NCBI GenBank assembly: GCA_937900985.1
Contig: CALCGM010000186.1
Span: forward strand, 1-7,773
DNA length: 7,773 bases
Source: an uncultured Planctomycetaceae bacterium
GTDB taxonomy: Bacteria > Planctomycetota > Planctomycetia > Pirellulales > UBA1268
Direction of reading: 5' to 3'
Under the pieces are notes generated by a model. It did no database searches. It was given only the letters and a program-made list of their open reading frames with translations, and was not told where the DNA came from. A program made the translations under genes and the position numbers. This document shows, in pieces, positions 1 through 6,196 of the stretch; position 1 is the first letter of the stretch, and each line of letters opens with the position of its first letter.

Positions 1-1649
1 CCCCTGGAGGCCCTGAGTCTCCCCGAGTTGTCTGGCTCCCTGCGGATCGCTTCAACGCGTCGGGGCCGGACATCGACGCCCTTCGCCGCTGCCTGGCCGA
101 TCCCTCCGTCACCGTGCATGCCCATGACCTCAAGCGGCAGCTCGTGGTGGGCAGTGGGTTTGGCCTCCTGTGTGCAGAGCCCGGTTTTGACACACTGGTG
201 GCTGCCTACCTCCTCGACGCGGGCCAGCGCAGCTACAGCCTTGCCGACATCGCCCAGAGGCATCACGTTCCAGCCCCGGCAGGGCTACCGGCGGCCGATG
301 CCACCAGCACACCGGAAGAAGCGGCCGCTGTGGCGACGGCCGTGCTGGCCGTGGCAGGCCCAATGCGAGAGGCCCTGGAGGCTGCGGGCCTCAGCGACCT
401 GTTCTCCAGCGTGGAGATGCCGCTGGTCGGCGTGCTGGCCGACATGGAGCTCCGCGGCGTTCGCGTCGACACGCCTACTCTTGCGCGGCTCTCCCAGACC
501 TACGCTGTGAGACTCGCCGGCCTCGAAGACGAGATCACGCAGCTTGCCGGCCATCCTTTCCTGATCAGTTCGCCGGTGCAGGTCCGGCAGGTGCTCTTTG
601 ACGAGCTCGGCCTGCCGGTGATCAAGCGCACGAAGACCGGCCCCAGCACCGATGCGGAGGTCCTCGAAGAGCTGGCCGATCGACACCCGCTCCCCCGAAA
701 ACTGCTGGAGCACCGCCAGTTTTCCAAGCTCAAGAGCACCTACGTCGACTCGCTGCCGCAGCTGGTCGATCCCGCCACCGGCCGCATCCACGCCTCTTTC
801 AACCAGACGGTCACCGCCACAGGCCGGCTCTCCTCCAGCAATCCCAACCTGCAAAACATCCCCATCCGCACCCGCGAGGGCCGGGAAATCCGGGCAGCCT
901 TTCAGCCCTCTGAACCAGGCTGGCGGTTTGTGGCGGCCGACTACTCACAGATCGAGCTGCGGGTGCTCGCCCATCTCTCGGGCGACCCTGCGATGCGGTC
1001 GGCATTTGAAGCAGGCGACGACATCCACACGCGAACCGCCATGGCAGTCTTCAGCGAGCCTGCCGACGCGATCACGGCCGACATGCGGCGGGCGGCCAAG
1101 GCGGTCAACTTCGGCATCCTCTACGGCCAGAGTGGCTTCGGCCTGGCCAAGGCTCTGTCGATTACGCAGCTGGAGGCCTCCGCCTTCATTGAGACCTACT
1201 TCCGCACCTTCGCCGGCGCGGCCGCCTTCATCGACACCGTTCTCGATGACTGCCGCCGCGATGGCTGCGTGACCACCCTCCTGGGCCGTCGGCGGACGAT
1301 CGAAGGCGTGCGGCCACGAGAAGCCCGTCGCAAGGCTTCCGGCGGCTTCGCGCTCACGCTTCCTGAGCGGACTGCAATCAACACCGTGGTTCAGGGCTCA
1401 GCGGCCGATCTGATCAAGCTGGCGATGCTCGCGGTGGATCGCGAGCTCCGAGCCCGGCAGCATGCTGGCCGCATGGTGCTCCAGATCCACGATGAGCTGG
1501 TGCTCGAGTGCCCTGGCGACGAGGTTGCCGAGATCCGCAGCCTCGTGGAGCGGGCCATGCTCTCCGCGATGCAGCTTTCCGTGCCGCTGGAGGTGTCGGT
1601 CCACGACGGCGAGAACTGGGACGCCTGCGACAAGGGAGGGGGCTCGTGA
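1..1649 (+). CDS. polA: DNA polymerase I, C-terminal part (5' end outside window)
   Basis: This is the 3' part of a family-A DNA polymerase, which fills gaps in repair and replaces RNA primers. The first full codon is at base 3, giving 548 residues before the TGA at 1647-1649; the 5'-3' exonuclease domain would lie upstream of the window. Bases 3 to about 390 encode the end of the 3'-5' exonuclease-like domain. The polymerase domain follows and carries all three catalytic motifs. Motif A is DYSQIELRVLAHLSGD, with its Asp codon at 939. Motif B is RRAAKAVNFGILYG, with Lys at 1098, Phe at 1110 and Tyr at 1122. Motif C is LQIHDELVLE, with Asp at 1491. TATGRLSSSNPNLQNIPIR and the ERTAIN...QGSAADLIK block are also typical. 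The exonuclease region lacks the expected metal-binding aspartates: HAHDLKRQL stands where E. coli has the NLKYD motif, and no Asp fits the Exo III position. Polymerase activity is therefore expected and proofreading is not. The gene overlaps coaE by four bases, which suggests cotranscription and translational coupling. Confidence 0.97.
   Translation, partial: PGGPESPRVVWLPADRFNASGPDIDALRRCLADPSVTVHAHDLKRQLVVGSGFGLLCAEPGFDTLVAAYLLDAGQRSYSLADIAQRHHVPAPAGLPAADATSTPEEAAAVATAVLAVAGPMREALEAAGLSDLFSSVEMPLVGVLADMELRGVRVDTPTLARLSQTYAVRLAGLEDEITQLAGHPFLISSPVQVRQVLFDELGLPVIKRTKTGPSTDAEVLEELADRHPLPRKLLEHRQFSKLKSTYVDSLPQLVDPATGRIHASFNQTVTATGRLSSSNPNLQNIPIRTREGREIRAAFQPSEPGWRFVAADYSQIELRVLAHLSGDPAMRSAFEAGDDIHTRTAMAVFSEPADAITADMRRAAKAVNFGILYGQSGFGLAKALSITQLEASAFIETYFRTFAGAAAFIDTVLDDCRRDGCVTTLLGRRRTIEGVRPREARRKASGGFALTLPERTAINTVVQGSAADLIKLAMLAVDRELRARQHAGRMVLQIHDELVLECPGDEVAEIRSLVERAMLSAMQLSVPLEVSVHDGENWDACDKGGGS
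1634..1639 (+). promoter_or_regulatory. Shine-Dalgarno site of coaE
   Basis: GGGAGG lies within a longer purine run near the end of polA, six bases before the GTG at 1646. This spacing decides the coaE start: the same frame is open further upstream inside polA, but the GTG at 1646 has the best ribosome site and leaves only two residues before the conserved LVGLAGQIGAGKST sequence. Confidence 0.75.
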
Positions 1650-2293
1650 TCCTGGTTGGCCTCGCCGGCCAGATCGGCGCCGGCAAAAGCACGGTCGCCT
1701 CTCGGCTGGCTGAGCACGGCGCCGCCGTGATCGACGCCGACCGGATCGCTCACGACGCGCTGGAAACGCAGCCGGTGCGTGAGGCGATCGCCGCCCGCTT
1801 CGGCCGCGAGTTTCTCGATACCGCTGGCCGCGTCGCGCGGCCAGCGCTTGCCACAGCGGTCTTTGGGCCCAAGGAGCAGCACGCAGCAGCGCTGGCAGCC
1901 CTCGAAGCGATCGTGCATCCGGTCGTGCGTGGCCAGATCGAGGCCACGATCGCCGACCTCGGCACGGCGGCAGGCAGCCGTGCCGACAGCCTGGTGATCG
2001 TTCTCGATGTGCCGCTGCTGGTGCAGGCAGGCTGGGCAGACCGCTGCGACCACGTCATTGAGGTGGTCTGTGACGATCGCGTCCGGCACCACCGGCTCGT
2101 GCAGCGGGGCTGGTCGGCCGATTCGATCGCCTGGCGCGACGCGGCCTGGATGCGGCGGATGCCTGATGGCGGCCTGCGATCGGTGGTGAATCCCGCAAGA
2201 ATCGCCACCGTGGATACCTCTTCGGCGATCTCCTATACTCACGAGCAGGTGGACCGTGTCTGGCGAAGCCTTCGCACCGGCCTGCCGCGCTGA
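1646..2293 (+). CDS. coaE: Dephospho-CoA kinase
   Basis: This cytosolic P-loop kinase transfers phosphate from ATP to the 3'-hydroxyl of dephospho-CoA, the last step of coenzyme A synthesis. The product is 215 residues, normal for the family, starting at a GTG that overlaps the polA stop as GTGA. The Walker A loop GQIGAGKST occupies residues 8-16. VIDADRIAHD follows, with Asp30 and Asp32 matching the family's D-x-D substrate and metal site. EAIVHPVVR is the usual His-Pro signature, and VLDVPLLVQAGW matches the family's DIPLLFEAG core strand. The C-terminal part is less typical. Most CoaE proteins have a QxxxxEKxxxAD-xVIDNxG stretch; here the comparable region reads RRMPDGGLRSVVNPARIATV. Strand order and length are otherwise preserved, so I expect a working enzyme, but this lid and C-terminal region is diverged. 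The gene ends two bases before a hairpin terminator, so polA-coaE is probably one transcriptional unit. Confidence 0.95.
   Translation: MILVGLAGQIGAGKSTVASRLAEHGAAVIDADRIAHDALETQPVREAIAARFGREFLDTAGRVARPALATAVFGPKEQHAAALAALEAIVHPVVRGQIEATIADLGTAAGSRADSLVIVLDVPLLVQAGWADRCDHVIEVVCDDRVRHHRLVQRGWSADSIAWRDAAWMRRMPDGGLRSVVNPARIATVDTSSAISYTHEQVDRVWRSLRTGLPR
2211..2239 (+). promoter_or_regulatory. Candidate sigma70-type promoter inside coaE
   Basis: TGGATA at 2211-2216 (four of six matches to TTGACA) and TATACT at 2234-2239 (five of six matches to TATAAT) are separated by exactly 17 bases. Transcription would begin near 2246 and run through the hairpin at 2295-2317 towards rho, giving a leader of about 236 bases. 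The -10 element overlaps codons for Ser-Tyr-Thr of CoaE, so it may be coincidental. No better candidate was seen between coaE and rho. Confidence 0.3.
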
Positions 2294-2294
2294 C

Positions 2295-2317
2295 AGCCAG
2301 CCGTTCGGCTGGCTTTT
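2295..2317 (+). terminator. Intrinsic terminator after coaE
   Basis: AGCCAGCC at 2295-2302 and GGCTGGCT at 2307-2314 form a perfect 8-bp stem with a GTTC tetraloop, followed at once by Ts (2314-2317). It starts two bases after the coaE stop codon. The T-run is short, so termination may be partial. If rho is transcribed from within or upstream of coaE, the hairpin would act as an attenuator instead of a complete terminator. Confidence 0.72.
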
Positions 2318-2481
2318 GGGGGATTCCCGCTCGTGATGAGCAGGTGCACCCGGAGGTGCGGCGTTGATGCGGTCTGCCACACGCCTCCCTGCCCACCCCG
2401 CCTTCTCTTCCCTGATCATTCCCTGTGCGGTCACCGTGACCGCTGTCTCGTCGTGCCTCCCACCCGTTCCGGGCACTCCTT
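2318..2481 (+). promoter_or_regulatory. rho leader region, C-rich and G-poor
   Basis: This gap between the coaE terminator and the rho start holds no convincing gene. In bases 2381-2480 I count 48 C and 19 G; in 2381-2420 the counts are 21 C and 4 G. C-rich, G-poor, weakly structured RNA is the known loading preference of Rho (rut sites), and E. coli rho is known to be autoregulated by Rho-dependent termination in its own leader. A similar loop here is inference. The region also contains a short hairpin (GCACC 2346-2350 with GGTGC 2355-2359) and the dyad at 2427-2443. No clear Shine-Dalgarno sequence precedes the rho ATG. Confidence 0.45.
2427..2443. repeat. Perfect 17-bp dyad in the rho leader
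   Basis: GCGGTCAC (2427-2434), one central C, then GTGACCGC (2436-2443) form a perfect inverted repeat centred 47 bases before the rho ATG. It could be a dimeric regulator's operator or, in RNA, a 7-bp stem with a CCG loop. No regulator can be assigned from the sequence. Confidence 0.5.
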
Positions 2482-3885
2482 ATGCCACGTCCTGACTCCG
2501 ACCCTTCGCCACAGCAGCCGCTTGAGGACGAACGGGAACCTCTTTCCATCGCTGAAGAAATCGCCGAAGAGGTGAAGAACGACGGCCTTGAGCCACGGGA
2601 TCGCTACGAGGCCCTCAAGCGAGGCGACACCTACATCTCATCCCTGCAGCGGATGTCGATGCCAGAGCTGATCGAACTCGCTCGCAAGGAGTGCGGCGAG
2701 GACGTCACCGGGGTGAAGAAGCACGAGCTGGTGTTTCGCATCCTGAAAGAACGCGTCAAGCTCAACGGGCTGATGTTTGGCGAGGGCACTCTGGAGATTC
2801 TTCCCGATGGCTTCGGCTTTCTCCGCAGCCCCGACTACCACTACCTCTCCTGCCCAGACGACATCTACGTTTCGCCAAGCCAGATCCGTCGCTTCGGCCT
2901 GCGGAATGGCACCAGCGTGGCTGGACAGATCCGGCCCCCCAAAGAAAGCGAACGCTACTTTGCCCTGCTCCGCGTGGAGGCGATCAACGGCGACGACCCA
3001 GCCAAGCTGTCGAGTCGGGTGTTCTTCGACGACCTCACGCCGCTCCACCCGGATCGCCGGATCACGATGGAGACCACAGCCGACGAGCTCTCCACCCGCG
3101 TGGTCGACCTGATCGTGCCGATCGGCTTCGGTCAGCGAGGCCTGATTGTGAGCCCGCCGCGGGCGGGCAAAACGATCCTCCTCCAGAAAATGGCCAAGGC
3201 GGTGCTCGCCAACTATCCCGAGGCCTACGTGATCATGCTCCTGATCGACGAGCGGCCGGAGGAAGTCACCGACATGGAGCGGCAGGTGAAGGGGCCCTCA
3301 TGCGAGGTGATCAGCTCCACCTTCGATGAGAATGCTGCCCGGCATATCCAGGTCTCGGAGATGGTGATCGAGAAGGCGAAGCGGCTCGTGGAATACGGCC
3401 GCGACGTCGTGATCTTCCTCGACTCCATCACGCGGCTGGCACGGGCCTGGAACTCCGAGGTGCCCAGTTCCGGGAAAATTCTCTCCGGCGGCGTCGACGC
3501 AGGGGCCCTGCAGCGGCCCAAGCGATTCTTTGGCAGCGCCCGCAAAGTGGAAGAGGGGGGCTCACTGACAATTTTGGCCACCGCCCTGGTCGACACCGGC
3601 AGCCGCATGGATGAGGTGATCTTCGAGGAGTTCAAGGGAACGGGCAATCTGGAGATCGTGCTGGATCGGCGGCTCGTCGACAAACGGATCTGGCCTGCGA
3701 TCGATATCAACCGCTCGGGAACTCGCCGTGAGGAGATGCTGCTCGACCCGGATGAGTATCGACGCATCTGCGTGCTGCGACGGGTCCTCGGCGAGATGAA
3801 CCCCGCGGACGCGATGGAACTGCTGGTCAACCGTCTCTCGAAAACGCAGTCCAACGCGCAGTTTCTCGCCAGCCTCAAGTCGTAG
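2482..3885 (+). CDS. rho: Transcription termination factor Rho
   Basis: Rho is a hexameric RNA-dependent ATPase and helicase that loads on C-rich nascent RNA and dissociates elongating RNA polymerase. The product is 467 residues, about 50 longer than E. coli Rho because of an acidic N-terminal extension (roughly residues 1-55, rich in Glu and Asp). The Rho N-terminal helical domain follows (from about SMPELIELARKEC). Then comes the cold-shock-like RNA-binding domain with RNP1 DGFGFLRS at 109-116 and DDIYVSPSQIRRFGLRNG. The ATPase core has Walker A SPPRAGKT at 224-231, LLIDERPEEVTDME, and Walker B DVVIFLDS at 308-315. It also has the Q-loop LSGGVDAGALQRPKRFFG and the R-loop segment DTGSRMDEVIFEEFKGTGN. 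The ATG at 2482 is the first start codon after an in-frame TGA at 2437-2439, so the start is well constrained despite the weak ribosome site. The stop lies 10 bases before ribH. Confidence 0.98.
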   Translation: MPRPDSDPSPQQPLEDEREPLSIAEEIAEEVKNDGLEPRDRYEALKRGDTYISSLQRMSMPELIELARKECGEDVTGVKKHELVFRILKERVKLNGLMFGEGTLEILPDGFGFLRSPDYHYLSCPDDIYVSPSQIRRFGLRNGTSVAGQIRPPKESERYFALLRVEAINGDDPAKLSSRVFFDDLTPLHPDRRITMETTADELSTRVVDLIVPIGFGQRGLIVSPPRAGKTILLQKMAKAVLANYPEAYVIMLLIDERPEEVTDMERQVKGPSCEVISSTFDENAARHIQVSEMVIEKAKRLVEYGRDVVIFLDSITRLARAWNSEVPSSGKILSGGVDAGALQRPKRFFGSARKVEEGGSLTILATALVDTGSRMDEVIFEEFKGTGNLEIVLDRRLVDKRIWPAIDINRSGTRREEMLLDPDEYRRICVLRRVLGEMNPADAMELLVNRLSKTQSNAQFLASLKS

Positions 3886-3887
3886 GA
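3884..3887 (+). promoter_or_regulatory. Shine-Dalgarno site of ribH, overlapping the rho stop
   Basis: AGGA shares two bases with the rho TAG stop and lies eight bases before the ribH ATG at 3896. This geometry favours translational coupling of ribH to rho and selects 3896 over the nearer ATG at 3888, which is too close and reads only three codons before a stop. Confidence 0.65.
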
Positions 3888-3895
3888 ATGCCGGC

Positions 3896-4453
3896 ATGAC
3901 GTATCAAAAGGTGCCTGAAACCCCCACCGACGACGTCGGCCCGCTGGAATGCCACACGTTCGAGGAAGCCCCCCTCGCTGCGTCTACCCGCGTTGGCCTC
4001 GTCGTCTCCCGCTTCAACGAGCCCGTCACGCGACGGCTCCTGGCAGCGGCGGTGGCCACGCTCCGCGGGGCCTCCATCGCCGCAGACGCGATCGATGTGG
4101 CCTGGGTGCCTGGCAGCTTTGAACTTCCTCTCGCCGCCGATCGTCTGGCAGCCACGGGCCGCTACGCGGCAGTGATCTGCCTCGGCGCGATCATCAAGGG
4201 AGAAACCACCCACGATCGCCACCTCGCCACCGCCGTGGCCACGGGAATCGAGCAGGCCGCCCGCCAGTGGGGAATTCCGATCACCTTTGGCGTGCTCACC
4301 TGTGAAACCCCAGAGCAGGCAACGGCCCGCGCCGGGGGGCTGCAGGGGAATAAAGGTGTCGAGGCTGCCGAGGCAACCCTCGCCATGCTTCGCCTGCTCC
4401 CACACCTGGTGCCGGCAACGGCAGGATTGGCCAGCACCGGCCCGGCCGCCTGA
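3896..4453 (+). CDS. ribH: 6,7-dimethyl-8-ribityllumazine synthase
   Basis: RibH condenses 5-amino-6-ribitylamino-uracil with 3,4-dihydroxy-2-butanone 4-phosphate, the penultimate step of riboflavin synthesis. The family assembles as pentamers or 60-subunit shells in the cytosol. The product has 185 residues, somewhat longer than usual because of a leader of about 30 residues before the first core strand and an Ala/Pro-rich tail. The core motifs are in order: SRFNE at 38-42, WVPGSFELP at 70-78, CLGAIIKGETTHDRH ending at residue 109, GVLTCETPEQATARAG, and QGNKGVEAA near the C-terminus with the phosphate-binding Lys. His106 is the predicted catalytic histidine. The usual HFD after GET-P reads HDR here, a local variation that leaves the histidine in place. 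The gene follows rho by 10 bases. No other riboflavin gene is in the window, and no FMN riboswitch is visible. Confidence 0.96.
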   Translation: MTYQKVPETPTDDVGPLECHTFEEAPLAASTRVGLVVSRFNEPVTRRLLAAAVATLRGASIAADAIDVAWVPGSFELPLAADRLAATGRYAAVICLGAIIKGETTHDRHLATAVATGIEQAARQWGIPITFGVLTCETPEQATARAGGLQGNKGVEAAEATLAMLRLLPHLVPATAGLASTGPAA

Positions 4454-4516
4454 GAGCCTCTGCCTACGACGCACCCGCCTCCTGTGCCCCGTTTCCTTTC
4501 CCCTGAGCCCCACTGC
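4454..4516 (+). promoter_or_regulatory. C-rich ribH-nusB spacer
   Basis: This 63-base gap has 31 C and 12 G by direct count, with a pyrimidine run around 4490-4504. It contains no clear promoter or terminator hairpin and no good Shine-Dalgarno sequence for nusB. It is the only gap longer than 10 bases within rho-ribH-nusB-ftsY and could allow Rho loading, which is inference. Confidence 0.3.
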
Positions 4517-4981
4517 ATGACCGCTGCGATTCCTTCCCGACGACGTGCCCGCGAGGTGGCCCTCCAAGCGCTCTACCAGCTCGATCTCGTGACGCCGGTC
4601 GACGAAATGTTTCTCGCGCGGTTCATCGCGGGCCGGCTGCGGGCTGCCCCGCTGATCGAGTTTTGCGAGAGCCTCGTCGACGGAGTCCGGCAGAAGCTTG
4701 AAACCGTGGATGCCGCTATCGAAGAGCGGGCTGAACACTGGCGGCTTTCACGGATGACGGTGGTCGATCGCAGCCTGCTGCGGATGGCGGCTTTCGAGAT
4801 TCTCCACACCGACGTCCCTCCCGCCGTTGCCGCAGACGAGGCCGTAGAGCTGGCCAAACGGTATGGCGCGGAATCGTCGCCGCGGTTCGTCGCAGGGATC
4901 CTGGCAAAACTGATCGCCGACCAAGCCGGCTCAGCCGACCCCGCATCCGCTGCCGCCGCCCCACCAGCCGAGAGGACCTGA
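4517..4981 (+). CDS. nusB: Transcription antitermination factor NusB
   Basis: NusB pairs with NusE (ribosomal protein S10) on boxA RNA to help form the antitermination complex that protects rRNA transcription from Rho. I chose the ATG at 4517, giving 154 residues that begin MTAAIPSRRRAREVALQALY, because family members place the SRRxAREhALQALYQ helix within about ten residues of the start. A GTG at 4484 would add 11 residues with no family support. The all-helical fold is recognisable from the N-terminal Arg-rich helix, the LVDGVR segment, and the conserved block from WRLSRMTVVDRSLLRMAAFE through AADEAVELAKRYG to SSPRFVAGILAKL. Most homologues have Asn in FVNG where this has FVAG. The last 18 or so residues are an Ala/Pro-rich tail. 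The gene ends three bases before ftsY, and the ribosome site for ftsY lies inside its last codons. It shares the cluster with rho, so opposing termination factors may be expressed together. Confidence 0.95.
   Translation: MTAAIPSRRRAREVALQALYQLDLVTPVDEMFLARFIAGRLRAAPLIEFCESLVDGVRQKLETVDAAIEERAEHWRLSRMTVVDRSLLRMAAFEILHTDVPPAVAADEAVELAKRYGAESSPRFVAGILAKLIADQAGSADPASAAAAPPAERT
4971..4976 (+). promoter_or_regulatory. Shine-Dalgarno site of ftsY within nusB
   Basis: AGAGGA lies at the end of nusB, eight bases before the ftsY ATG at 4985. The site and the three-base gap fix the start and suggest coupled translation of nusB and ftsY. Confidence 0.7.
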
Positions 4982-4984
4982 ACG

Positions 4985-6013
4985 ATGGCTCTGTTTCGCT
5001 TCCGTGGTTCTGAGAAGCCAGACGCAACCCCGGCTGCCGACGCCCCCAAGCCGGCAGAGGCGTCGTCTGGCAGCGAAGGCGGGCTGCTCGATCGTTTTCG
5101 CGCGGGGCTCAAGAAAACGGTTCAGGTGCTCAACACCGACGTCCGCGACCTGTTTAAGCAGGAAGGCCGGCTCGTCGACGAATCGTTTCTCGCCGATCTC
5201 CGGCGGGCGTTGGTGCGGACCGACATGGGCCCCACGGCGGCCGAAGCGATCGTCAAAGATGTCTACGCCAAGCAGCGGGCTCGTGTGGTCGACCCGGAGA
5301 GCGTGCTCGATTCGATCCGCACGACGCTTGCCGAGCGTCTGCATCAGACCGACGCCCCGCTCGCCGCTGCCGACAGCGGGCCAACCGTGATTCTGGTGAC
5401 GGGCGTCAACGGCTCTGGGAAGACCACCTCCATCGCCAAGCTCGCCAATCGCTTTGTCAAAGAAGGCCGGCGGGTCGTGCTAGGGGCGGGCGACACGTTC
5501 CGAGCCGCCGCCGTCGAGCAGCTCTCGATGTGGGCCTCCCGGATCGGAGCAGAAATCGTGCGGTCCGACCAGGGTGCCGATCCGGCCAGCGTGGCCCACC
5601 GCGCTGTCGCCCGGGCGATCGAGGGTGGCTTCGACATCTGCATCATCGACACCGCCGGCAGGCTCCAGACCCAGTCGAATCTGATGCAGGAGCTCGGCAA
5701 GATTCGCCGGGTGATCGCCAAGCTGATTCCAGACGCCCCGCACGAGGTGCTGCTGGTGATCGACGCCACTGCCGGCCAAAACGCGCTCTCGCAGGCCAAA
5801 GGCTTCTCAGAGGCAGCCGGCTGCACCGGCATCGTGCTGGCAAAGCTCGACGGCTCGGCTCGGGGCGGGGTGGTGGTTCCCGTCACGGAAACGTTCAAGC
5901 TGCCGGTGAAGTTTGTGGGGCTGGGCGAAAAGGCCGACGACCTAGCCGTTTTTGAGCCGCAGCGGTATCTCGACGCCCTGCTGGCCGGCAGTTTTGCCGA
6001 CAGCCCTGCGTGA
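4985..6013 (+). CDS. ftsY: Signal recognition particle receptor FtsY
   Basis: FtsY is the membrane-associated SRP GTPase that docks the Ffh-RNA-ribosome complex at the Sec translocon. The product has 342 residues and no long acidic A domain as in E. coli. It begins MALFRFRG, a short basic-hydrophobic stretch that could touch the membrane, followed by an Ala/Pro-rich linker to about residue 30. The N domain helices (LLDRFRAGLKKT to about residue 125) lead into the G domain. That domain has G1 GVNGSGKTT at 140-148, the insertion-box segment GDTFRAAAVEQL from residue 169, G3 DTAGR at 222-226, and G4 AKLDGSARGG from residue 286, where many homologues have TKLD. The closing segment GLGEKADDL is also present. 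All nucleotide-contacting motifs look intact. It is the last gene of the compact rho-ribH-nusB-ftsY set. Its stop overlaps a GTG (6010) that opens the frame of the downstream porin, but I do not take that as the porin start. Confidence 0.97.
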   Translation: MALFRFRGSEKPDATPAADAPKPAEASSGSEGGLLDRFRAGLKKTVQVLNTDVRDLFKQEGRLVDESFLADLRRALVRTDMGPTAAEAIVKDVYAKQRARVVDPESVLDSIRTTLAERLHQTDAPLAAADSGPTVILVTGVNGSGKTTSIAKLANRFVKEGRRVVLGAGDTFRAAAVEQLSMWASRIGAEIVRSDQGADPASVAHRAVARAIEGGFDICIIDTAGRLQTQSNLMQELGKIRRVIAKLIPDAPHEVLLVIDATAGQNALSQAKGFSEAAGCTGIVLAKLDGSARGGVVVPVTETFKLPVKFVGLGEKADDLAVFEPQRYLDALLAGSFADSPA

Positions 6014-6160
6014 GCTGCGGCCCCTTCAGCCGTCACCACACGCGCAGCTTGCCTATCTCCCCGTCGGAAACCGCTGCACCCGCTCCGGTCGTGGTGGTCG
6101 CGGCGACTTTGCGGGCAGGAAAAAACATTTCGTACCGACGGCAACGGATTCGCCGAGATT

Positions 6161-6196
6161 CTCCGTGTGTTCCGAGTGTGCGGTTTGTCCGGTCTG
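6161..6196. repeat. Degenerate 9-base periodic array
   Basis: Four consecutive 9-base units can be read: CTCCGTGTG, TTCCGAGTG, TGCGGTTTG and TCCGGTCTG. Units 1 and 2 share seven of nine bases, as do units 3 and 4, and all four have C at position 3, G at 5 and T-G at 8-9. In one + frame it would encode a Ser/Pro/Ala-x-Cys triplet repeat, but that frame shows no gene. The right-hand part forms the left arm of the hairpin at 6171-6234. Confidence 0.45.

Noticed and set aside
1391..2476. Minus-strand open frame of 361 codons opposite the end of polA, coaE and the rho leader
   Set aside because: It mirrors the codon structure of polA and coaE and has no recognisable domain.
2333..2575. Cys-rich 80-codon open frame starting in the rho leader and overlapping the rho start out of frame
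   Set aside because: It runs about 90 bases into rho, has only a poor ribosome site (a G-run 10 or more bases upstream), and its Cys and Pro content follows from the C-rich leader. A leader peptide cannot be excluded but is not supported.
3888..3899. Three-codon frame ATG-CCG-GCA-TGA whose stop overlaps the ribH ATG
   Set aside because: It abuts the AGGA site with no spacing, so initiation is unlikely; probably coincidence.
4484..4516. GTG at 4484 as an alternative nusB start
   Set aside because: It adds 11 residues not seen in the family, and no ribosome site precedes it; the ATG at 4517 fits the family N-terminus.
3875..4738. Minus-strand open frame of 287 codons opposite ribH and nusB
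   Set aside because: Same reasoning: no family signature, and it overlaps two conserved genes almost completely.
5986..6000. CGGCA-GTTT-TGCCG hairpin at the end of ftsY as a terminator
   Set aside because: It is inside the coding sequence, has only five pairs, and no T-run follows.
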